IMG/VR virus record: IMGVR_UViG_3300030110_003433
Location: 1 to 39,913 of that record
Direction: 5' to 3' (one strand)
DNA length: 39,913 bases
From: a virus
Shown one piece after another: positions 25,430-35,900 of the stretch (positions within the stretch are counted from its first letter, which is position 1; every line of letters starts with the position of its first letter). The notes under the pieces were generated by a model. That model did no database searches. It was not told where the DNA came from and saw nothing but the letters and a program-made list of their open reading frames with translations. A program made the translations under genes and the position numbers.

Positions 25430-26920
25430 ATGGTAATAGATCCAAACTTAATGTATAGAGCTGGTCGTTCCAGCAGAATGAGACCTAGATCCGGCGAGGC
25501 AAGACGAGCTGACCTGTATGATAAAATATTAGGATACGTTGGTCAAATAGCTGTTAACAGATATTCACAACTTAGTGAAGAACTTGGTCAGTTTAAACAA
25601 AAATGGAGAAACGCTAGTTCGACTGTAAATGGTTTAGTAAATGATGTTGGCGCATCAATGAATCCGCAGTTTAGAAGCGCTTTAAAAGACTGGAAAAAAG
25701 AATATATAAAAGGTAAAAGAAAATCTAAATTTGGATTATCAGAAAAGAAAAGAGAAGAGGGTAATTATATAGCTGATAATGCATATAATAAAATTAAAAG
25801 ACTACATGCTCAATTCCAAGATATATCTGGTAGAGTTGCTAAGTTTGAAAACCAAGTTGCATTACAGGCAAATGAAAAACCTCCTAACTATACTGGTCAA
25901 GGATTTAATTCTGGTGATAGTGATGATAGAATAATATTAGCAACAGAACTTGCTAATGGTAAACTATGGCAAAGCATGGATGTTAATCGTGAAACTGGTG
26001 ATATAGTACAGCTACAACAAGTCCAAGATGAAAACGGTAAAAATATTATAAAACCAGTACCATATACGAATTTAAATTGGCCTACAGATGAAGACGATTC
26101 TCTTCAAGGCGTTCAAACAGGCTATGTTGATGAAGCAATTAAAAATGGGAATAAAGGAAGAATTTGGGACGAGCTTTACGGTAAGCTTCAGTATGATAAA
26201 ATAAAAGCAAGTGTACAGTCAAAGGATAATGGTGGTATTGATGCGCAAAGAAGTTTTTTCTTTGGGGGAACGGTTATGCCAGGTGTTAATGAAAAATTAG
26301 AAACTAGTTCATTAGCCTATATAACACTAAAAAATGCTAAGCATCCACAAACTGGTGAACCATTGAATTTACAAGAAGGAACTCCAGAATGGAGAGCCGC
26401 ATTACAGTCTTTAAAAACAGATCTTACATTTGCCGAGGGTAGCGATGAAACTAAAATGATAATAGACTACATGTATAATGCCACTGAAAGATACCACAAA
26501 AATTACTATAATCAATGGGAATTAAAAAACCAAAAAAAGAGCAGTAAAAAGACTGATAAAGAAACTACAATCGCTGGTACAATAGATTTAGGTATGAGTA
26601 GGTTTAATCGTGGTGAAAAACCAAGAAGATTAAGTGCTAGAAGAGAAGATGCTGTTACTAAAAGAAAACAAATTGCAAATTCTAAAAAAGGAGATATTAT
26701 ACAAGGTTGGGAAGGCCCAAAAACTTATCGCTACAAAAACATGGGTGATGGTAGATTTATGTATCAAGAATATAATAATGATTTAGGTAAATTTGAAAAT
26801 GTTGAAAATCCAACTGGTATGACGCCGGGTCCAGTTAGAGTACCACAAGGCCAAGGGTATTATACTATAGATGATGTATATAGTGATCTTATTCCACAAG
26901 TTTTACGTTTACCAGGTTAA
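25430..26920 (+). CDS. Probable internal virion protein (496 aa)
   Basis: Lies between the glycine-zipper protein and the giant protein and is likely co-ejected. The start is strongly basic (RAGRSSRMRPRSGEARRADL). A helical region follows to about residue 150 (YDKILGYVGQIAVNRYSQLS, NAYNKIKRLHAQFQDISGRV), then a mixed domain with IWDELYGKLQYDKIKASVQS and a linker-rich C-terminal part (QGWEGPKTYRYKNMGDGRFM). No enzyme motif is visible. I do not recognise a named family; the role comes from order, basic charge and helical build. Confidence 0.55.
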   Translation: MVIDPNLMYRAGRSSRMRPRSGEARRADLYDKILGYVGQIAVNRYSQLSEELGQFKQKWRNASSTVNGLVNDVGASMNPQFRSALKDWKKEYIKGKRKSKFGLSEKKREEGNYIADNAYNKIKRLHAQFQDISGRVAKFENQVALQANEKPPNYTGQGFNSGDSDDRIILATELANGKLWQSMDVNRETGDIVQLQQVQDENGKNIIKPVPYTNLNWPTDEDDSLQGVQTGYVDEAIKNGNKGRIWDELYGKLQYDKIKASVQSKDNGGIDAQRSFFFGGTVMPGVNEKLETSSLAYITLKNAKHPQTGEPLNLQEGTPEWRAALQSLKTDLTFAEGSDETKMIIDYMYNATERYHKNYYNQWELKNQKKSSKKTDKETTIAGTIDLGMSRFNRGEKPRRLSARREDAVTKRKQIANSKKGDIIQGWEGPKTYRYKNMGDGRFMYQEYNNDLGKFENVENPTGMTPGPVRVPQGQGYYTIDDVYSDLIPQVLRLPG

Positions 26921-26937
26921 TAAAAAAAATATAATAA

Positions 26938-29900
26938 ATGTCAGATTACACTTATAATGGAGAGGTATACTCTCAAGATGATATTAAGTCAAAAGCAGAT
27001 AGCTTAGGTCTTTCTGTAAATCAATACTTAAATAAATATAAAGAAATAAAGCCTGTTAGTACGGGAAAGACAATCGACTCTACACCTGTGGACCCAAATG
27101 TGGAGTCAAAAAATATGGGGTCCACTTCGGAAGATGGTTCTTTGGTGCAACCAGAAATTATTAAAATTAAAGATATTCCTTCTCGTCAAGATAATAGAAT
27201 TGCTAGTATAAACGAATACACAATATTACAAGGTAAAAACGAAGAAAATAAACTAGAATTATTTGAAATATTTAAACAAGAAAATAATACTAGTAATCCA
27301 GACGAAGCAATAGTTAATAAATATGATAAAACTATTTTTGCTGAAAAAGTTGGAAAAGGTACTTTGCCTATGCCAGAGCGTCCAGAAGGATTTTTGTTAA
27401 GTGATTATGATTTTAATAACACAAATACTTTAGAAGAACCTAGAAAAATTTATATAGATAAAAAAGCTAAAGACGAAAGATTAGTTTTTGAAAATAAATA
27501 TCCAGCTGTAAAACAAGATGACGGTAGTTTTAAATTTAATGATGCGCCTATAATATCACAAGGTGATAACTATATATCTTTAGAGGATATGGATATTGCT
27601 AAGCTAAGAAGAGATGGTAAAATAAAAGAGGCGAATAAATTAGCTAAAGAAAGAGGTTATGTCGAATTATTAAACGAAGATGGAGATTTAAAAGGTTGGA
27701 TACCACAAGAAGTAGAAGATCAAGCGCAACAAGAAGGAGGATCTAAAGATAAAGATGTGTTAGAAGAACAACGTAGACAAGCTTATTTTAAATTAATAGC
27801 AGCGGCTAAACTAGCGCATGAAAACAATCAACCAGAAACACACCCATATTTACAGACTCTTGGGGATGTTGGTCTTGGAAAATCTTTAGTTCATAAAATA
27901 AGAGATGCTTTTGGAGACGATTCAACTATTGATGACGTTATGTCTGCTTTAGAAATTTTAAATAGTACCGGTGAGTTACCACCTGGGTTACACAAATTAC
28001 CATCAAAAACAGCTACAGCTAGAACTTTTAATAACGCTTTAGATGAATTTGTGATAATGAATAGAGCTTTAGAAATTAACGCTGATTTATCTAAACTAAA
28101 AGAAGGTCAATTCTTTGTGGAAATTTTTGACAAATCTAATGATGAAATAGTGGAAACTATGAAAGGTATGTTAGAGGCTAACGGGTATGAAGCCTCTCCA
28201 GATGCTATAAAAAGAGCTGGAAGTGATTGGGGTGGAAAAGGTGGTTTAAGTATTTTAGGAACAGAATATGAATTAAGAGATGTTTTAGAGGGCGGTAGAG
28301 ATGTAGCTTCTCATTTAGCACCATTAGCAGCTTCTGTTTGGATTACTAAAAAATTACCCATGGGTATTGGTAAAAAGGCTAAAAATTTTGGTCAAATTTT
28401 AGACCAAAAAACAAATATAATTGGTAGATATTTAAAAGGCGCTGGTCCACAGTCTAGAGTATATAGAAATGTTGTTGATTTAACTTTAGGTGGTATTAAA
28501 GAAACTGTAGTGTTAGGTTTAGCTGATAAACCAGCTGAAGGAATATTTGGATCAGATCCATTTGTTTATAATGATAAAACAGGTGAATTTACACCTACAT
28601 TCCCATTTGCTTTAGGTTTTGGAAATGCTGCTGCGGCTAAAATACTTAATAGACTTAATACTACTAAAAACTTTTTTACACCAGCTTTAGCTACAATAAA
28701 TAGATCTAAAACAGCTCAAGCGGTTTTGGAGGCTAATATTGGGGCTACAGTAGGTACAGCTACAATGTTTTTTGCAGAAGAAGTAACTAAAGGTGTAGAT
28801 AACTGGAATAATTTAGGTTATGATTCTGAAGAAGACATGAAACAGGATCATGGGTTTAAAAATCTTGTAGATACGTATATTGGAATGTTAATGTTTCAAA
28901 GTGTATCACCAGCTATGGGGCAAAACGCTTTATCTAAACTAGCTAGAGGTATGCGTAATGATATAACAAGAGCAGCAACTGGCTTAACTCCTAGAGCTAG
29001 AAAAGCTATGAAGTTTTTTGGTATAGAAAAAAATAAAAAAGGAGAGTTTAATTTACAAGATGTAAACAATGCTAAAGGTCAAAAAATATTTGAAGTAAGT
29101 CAAGATAAAAGTTTAAATAAAGAGCAGAAAGAACAAAAAATTGAAGAAATAGAAAACAAAGCTGAAGAATTAATATTTCATAATGAGTTAAAACTAGCTA
29201 AACAATTAGCAAAAAGTGAAGGTAAATATAGAGAGTACTTAACTAATACATTTGATATAGCTAATAAATTAAAAACTAATAAAAAACCTACAGCTGACGA
29301 TATACAACGTTTTAGCAATTTAACTGATGTTGAGTTCTCTTGGTTGAAAAAGAAATTTGGTGTAACGGAAAACTCTGAGTTTAGTAGAATGCTAGATAAC
29401 AAACGTGAAGTTTATAAAGATATACTTAAACGTGTTGATGAAGCGTTCACAACTAAAGATAGACCTGGTGTAATACAGGGTAGAATGTTTAGTAGTATAT
29501 CTCCAGAGGCTAGAAACAAACAAATAGATTTATTGTTAGAGCAAGCTGAAATGGCTGGTGAAGTAACAATGTTAACTAAGGAAGCTGAAAATAAACCGCA
29601 TTTAAAAGAAATAAACGCGGAAAAAATCAAAAAAATAAAAGAAAAACAAAAACTTAACGCAGAAGAGGTTGTTAAAAACGAAGAACTTTACGATAAAATA
29701 TTAAAAGAAAGATTTGAAACTGAAGTTCAGTTTTCTAAATTAATGGCAAAAGAGCTTGGCGCTGGATTTAACTTGTTATCAGAGCAACAATACAATAAAA
29801 TTAAAGGTGTTACAAAAGGCGCTGAAGGTCATTACAATAGACAAACCAATCAAGTTTATATTAATAGAGAAGCAGCTTTAAAGGTTAGACAACTTGGAAC

Positions 29901-32900
29901 ACCTCTACATGAAATTACACACGCTATATTAAAAAATTCATTAAAGGAATCCTACATAGATGATCAAGGCGTAGAAAGAACTAGGGTCTCTGAAGCTGGT
30001 ATGATAAAGATAAACCAATTCTTAGATCAACTTACAACAAAAGAAAGATCTGCTGTTGAAAAAAGAATGGAACAAGAGTATAAATACTATAGAGATAAAA
30101 ATGGTAACTTTATATTAAATAAAGATGGTAAAAAAATAGAGCGACCTAAAAACGAATATGCTGAAGAATATTTAACAGCATTTGGAGATGTGCTTAAAAA
30201 TAAAGAAGTTGTAGAAACAGCTGATTTAGCTAGTAGAATAAGTAATTTCTTTACACCTATAATGAGACAAGCTGGGTTTAAAAATCTACAAGTAACCGCT
30301 GAAAGTGGTAAGGGTTTATATAATACAATTAAAGCTATTCAAAAAAGTAGTGAAACTGGTATTATAGATAGAGATGTTTTAAATATAGCTAAAACAAGTA
30401 AAGCGGTTACAGGTAAAGCTATAGCAGAATCTAGAACCATAACAGAGGGAATGAAAGAAGCTTCTACTGATATAGATAGAATATATAAAGAAAAAGGCTT
30501 AGAAGGTTACAACGAAATAATAGATAGAATAAAAGGTAAAAAAGCAGACGGTACTAAAGGTAAAGATTTTATAAAACAATACACAGAGATATATAGAGAT
30601 CATGCTGGTTACGAAAGTAAAAAAGATTTATTATATGATGCTATGGCTACTGATCCAACTTATGGTGTACTAGGTAGTATTATGTCATATAATCCAGCTA
30701 AAAACCCTTCTATGGCATCACATATACTCGGTAGACTTAAACAAGGTAAACATATAGATGTTGCTAATATAATTTTAGGTAAAGATGCACAGAGACAATT
30801 TACAAAATCTTTAGATGTAGTAGAAGTAAAAGAAGTTGAGGCTAAACAATTAACAGCTGAGGAGTTAACGGATATATCATTAGCTAAAGAAAAAATACAA
30901 CAAGCACCTAATCTTAGAAAATCTTTAGTAAAAGGTGAAGAAAAAGGTATTAACCAAGAGTTAATAGATAAAGTTGAAGCAACTGTAGTTAAAACATTTG
31001 GAACTAAAATACCTAAGCCAGAAGCAAAGGGATTTAGAAAATCTATAGAAAATAGTTATAAAACAGAACTTAAAAAACCTATAGCTGATTTAATGGGTAA
31101 AGGTCCTGAGTACGAAGTATTTTTAAGAGAGAACTTCGATGCTATAATGAAGCATGTCGATAAATCTTTCTTTGTGCAAATGGAAAGAATGACACCTAGG
31201 AAAGATAGAATATTTACAGAGGTTGAAATTGAAAGCATGTCTACTAAACAAACAGACAAAGCTATTGCTGAGGGTAGAGTACCTAAAAACACAAACCGAA
31301 ACGCTGGTAATACTCTTTGGAAATTTAAAAAACCTGCTCCAGCTCAATTTTTAAAGTTTTATGCTGGCACTGGTTTAGGATCAACAAAAGGTACTCGTAA
31401 AGATAGATTAGCTGAAGTTTTAGGTATAGAAATGGCTAAAGATTTTACATCGGAAATATTATCTAGACCAGAGGTTATAGCTAGAGTAAAAGAAATTTCA
31501 TTATTAGAACTAGAGGGCAAAATTGATGTGGTTGGTAAAACACCATCTCCAAAAGTAAGAGAAGCTAGAGAAATGCGTTTTGATAATTACGTTGAAAGAG
31601 TTGCGGCTGAAATAGGTAGAGATCCTAATTTATCTTTTAGTTTTACAGCAAAAGATTTTAAAAAGCAAGTTGAAGAACTAAAAACTGCTATCAACAAAAG
31701 TCAATCAATAGAAGATGTTATTGATTTAAAAAATCAAAAAGCTTTAAAAGGTGATTATCACCCAGACGCTGTAAAAGCAGCTATATATGGTTGGAATGAA
31801 GGTTGGGTTATAACAGCTGTTAGTAAAATAGGTGGAAATAAAGGTACAGCTTATGAAGTTGTGACAGGGACAAAAGGGGTTAAAGAATCTAAAAATATAG
31901 ACGGATTAGATTTAAAGTTAAATGTTACTGAAAAAAGAATAGAATTAGATCCAATTGGTAATTTTAAGGGCGGTAAATATCAAGCTCCTGATCTTATGCC
32001 TATTGTTCATAATAAACAAATGGGTTGGGAGCTTAAATTTGGTGATGCTGTTGCTGGTAAAAACAACGCTGGATTTATAAATTACACAAAAGGAACTTTT
32101 GAAAGAAAGCAAAAAAGAAAAAATCCAGAACAAGAAAAAGCTGTTGAACAAGCATTGCAAGAAGCTATAAATCAATCTAAAGCAGTTGAGGCTATACTTA
32201 GAGAAAAAGGTGTATTAAAACCAGGTGAAGACTTTACCTCTAAAACAAAAATACCATTAGAAATTCATAATATACTTAGTGGTAGGGGTGGTGCTAAAGC
32301 AAAAATGAAATCAGAATCTGTAAAGGTTAAAGAAGATTTTATTTCTGATTATTATAATGGTAAAGGCGTGTTTTATTTTCAAATGCACGGTAAAGGAGCT
32401 CATTTTTTAGGTAGCGATCCTTTTAATATTGCAAAAGAAATTGGAATGCCAAAGCTTGAAGGTGAATTTGTTTTAAAATCTAGAGTATTTGCTTCTAGTT
32501 ATAAAGTAAACGGTAAAACAGCTGGATATACATATAAAATAATAGCAGAACCAAAAATATCACCAAAATCGATAACTTCTAAAAGTAATTTTAATTTAGA
32601 TACGCCTGGTTCTTGGGGAAAAATAATGAAAACAGAATCAATGCAGGCTCTTGGTAAAATGGTTAGATCAGAAAACTCTGCGTTAAAAACAAATAAAAAA
32701 AGCACAAAAGATTTAGGTGTTATATCAGAATCTAAAACCAATAAAGAACTTGTAGAAAAAGTTAAAATTGTTGATAAGGCTTTAGAAAATGGTAGAAAAA
32801 CTAATAAAAAATCTAGAGGTGGTAGTTTTTGGGATTTTGATGATACATTAGCTACAACAAAATCTGGAGTTAGAGCTAGAATACCTAATACAGATGGTTT

Positions 32901-35900
32901 ACCAAAACCAAATAGAAAGGTTGTATTTTTAGCAGGTGGAGCTGGTAGTGGTAAATCAAACGTAATTAAAAAACTAGGTTTAGAAAAACAAGGGTTTAAA
33001 ATAGTAAATCAAGATATATCTTTAGAATGGTTAAAAAAGAACAACGGTTTACCAGAAAATATGAATGATCTTACTAAAGAACAAAAAAGTACTTTAGGTA
33101 AATTACAAGCTGAGGCTAGAACTATTGCTAAAAGAAAAATGATGAAGTTTAAAGGTAATGCTAATGGTGTAGTTGTTGATGGTACTGGTGGTTCTATAAA
33201 AGCTATGGAAAAACTAGTTAATGAATTTAAAGAAAAAGGTTATGATGTTAGCATGTTATTTGTTGAGACATCATTAGAAACTGCTTTAGCTAGAAATAGA
33301 GCAAGGAAAGAAAGATCATTGTTAGATAAAATAGTAGAAAGAAACCACGCTTCTGTTCAGGGTAATAAGCCAGGATTTAAAACAATGTTTGGTGAAAGAT
33401 TTATGGAAGTGAAAACTGATAAGTTAAAAATAGAAGATGCTATGCCTAGTGAACTAGTTAACAAAATGAATGATTTTGTTAGTAGTTATGAAAAAATTAG
33501 ATTAGACGCTGAGCAATTTGCTACACAAGGACAAAGTATATTAGATAGAGGTGGTAAATTTGATTTTTCAGAATTTAATGTTGTTACTGGTGGTCAAAGA
33601 GGACCTTTCTTTGAAAAAGCTATGGCTAGAGCGCAAAAATTTGGTACTAAAGATCAGTTTATTATAACCGCTAGACCACCTGAATCAGCAGGGCCAATAC
33701 GTGAGTTTTTAAAATCACAAGGTCTTGATATACCATTAGAAAATATTACTGGTTTAGGTAATAGTACTGCTGAGGCAAAAGCAATGTATATGCTTAAAAA
33801 GTTTTCAGAAGGATATAATGATATGTATTTTGCTGATGACGCAATACAAAACGTTAAAGCTGTTAAAGATGTTTTAAGTCAATTAGATATTAAATACAAA
33901 GTGCAACAAGCTTTAAGCAAAACAAATGTAAACAAGGAGGTTAATGATATAATGGAACACTCTTTGGGTATTAGTTCTGGTAAAAAATTTAGTAAAGCAG
34001 AGGCTAAAGTTAGAGGTAAAGATATTAAAGGTAGAAGATTCTTTTTATCAAATAGTGCTTCTGATTTAGAGCTTCTTATAGAACCCTTATATGGTAAAGG
34101 TGGTAAAGGTATAAAGAATAAAGAATGGTTTGATAAAGAGCTTATAGAGCCGTTTGAAAGAGGTATAGATAGTTACAACACAGCTAGACAAACTGCTAAA
34201 AACGATTATATGTCTCTTCGTAAGCAAAACAAAGATGTAGTTAAAATGTTGCCTAAAGAAGTAGAGGGCACTAGCTTTACGCATGACATGGCAATGAGGG
34301 TTTATCTTTGGAATAAAGCTGGTTACAAAATTCCAGACTTAACAAAAACAACAGAAGCTAAATTAGTTGAGTATGTAAAAAATAATCCAAAGTTACAAGT
34401 TTATGCAGAGCAATTTGCTAAAATAACAAAGCAAGAGAAAGGATTAAAAGAACCTAGCACTGAATGGTGGGCAGAAACTATGGCTGGTGAAGTTACAAAT
34501 ATAGATAGAGGTGTTAGTAGAAAACAATATCTTCAAGAATTTATAGATATTAAAAACGAAATATTTTCTGAAGTAAACCTAAACAAAATGGAATCTAAGT
34601 TAGGGACTAACTGGAGGGAAAATATTACAGACATGCTTGATCGTATGGAAACTGGTAGAACAAGATCTTTAAAGTTAGATAGAGGTAGTTCAATGATGAT
34701 GAATTATTTAAACGGTGGTGTTGGTACTATTATGAATTTTAATACTAGATCAGCTGCTCTACAAACTATATCTACTCTTAACTTCCTTAACATGAGAGAA
34801 AATAATCCAATTGCTGCGGCGAAAGCAATGGGTAACGTGCCACAGTTTTCAAAAGATTTTTTAAAAATTATGAATTCTGACATGTTGAAACAAAGAAGAG
34901 ATGGTTTATCGATAAATGTAACTGAAGCTGAAATAGCATCTGCAGCTGCTTCTTCTAAAAACCCTATACAATCAGTAATTTCTAAAGTGTTAAAAGTAGG
35001 TTATACACCTACTAAACTTGCGGATAGTTTTGCAATATCATTTGGTGGTGCAACTTATTACCGTAATAGAATTAAAATGTATGAAAAGCAAGGTTTATCC
35101 ATGAAAGAAGCTGAAGCAAAAGCTTGGACTGATTTCCAAAAGTTATCAGAGAGAACACAGCAATCATCTAGACCAGATTTATTATCTAAACAACAAACGT
35201 CACTAGCTGGTAGAATTATACTACCTTTCGCAAACACACCTATGCAGATGAATAGAAGAGGTATGAAAGATATACTTGATATATCTAAAGGAAGATATAA
35301 AAACACCGCCGAGTTAGGAGAAAAAATGGGTAGAATAACTTATTATATGGGTGCTCAAGTCGCTTTGTTTGCTGGATTACAATCTGCATTATTCGCGATG
35401 ATGTTGAACGATGAAGATGTTTCTGATGAGAAGATAATAAAAACAAAAGAATATGCTTTAAATACAGTTAGTGATTCGTTTTTAAGAGGTATGGGTATAT
35501 CTGGTGCTATTGCTTCTGGTTTTAAAAATGCAACTATTGCATATATGAAACAAAGTGAAAAAGGTTTTAGAGCTGATTATAGTGAAGTTGGTGAAGCTTT
35601 ATTAAATATATCACCACCAATTGGTTCTAAATTTGGTAGATTAGACGCTGCTGGAGAAAGAATAAAATGGGCTAAAATTAAAAAACAAAAACCTGAGTTT
35701 AAACTTGGTAATCCTTATTTAGAAGCAGGGTTATTAACAGTAGAATCTATTACTAACGCACCTGTTTATTCACCATATCAAAATACTATTAATATTCAAC
35801 ATGCTTTAAGTAATGATTATGAAAACTGGCAGAGAGCTCATATGATTGGTGGTTATACACCATATAATGTTGGTATTGAAACTAGAACAAAAGTAGCTAA

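Noticed and set aside
32821-32860. DFDD string in the giant protein as a phage RNA-polymerase active site (DFDxD)
   Set aside because: It is followed by T-L-A and later by ITARP and FADDA, which is the HAD phosphatase series. No double-psi barrel context is seen, so this giant is not the crAss-like RNA polymerase.
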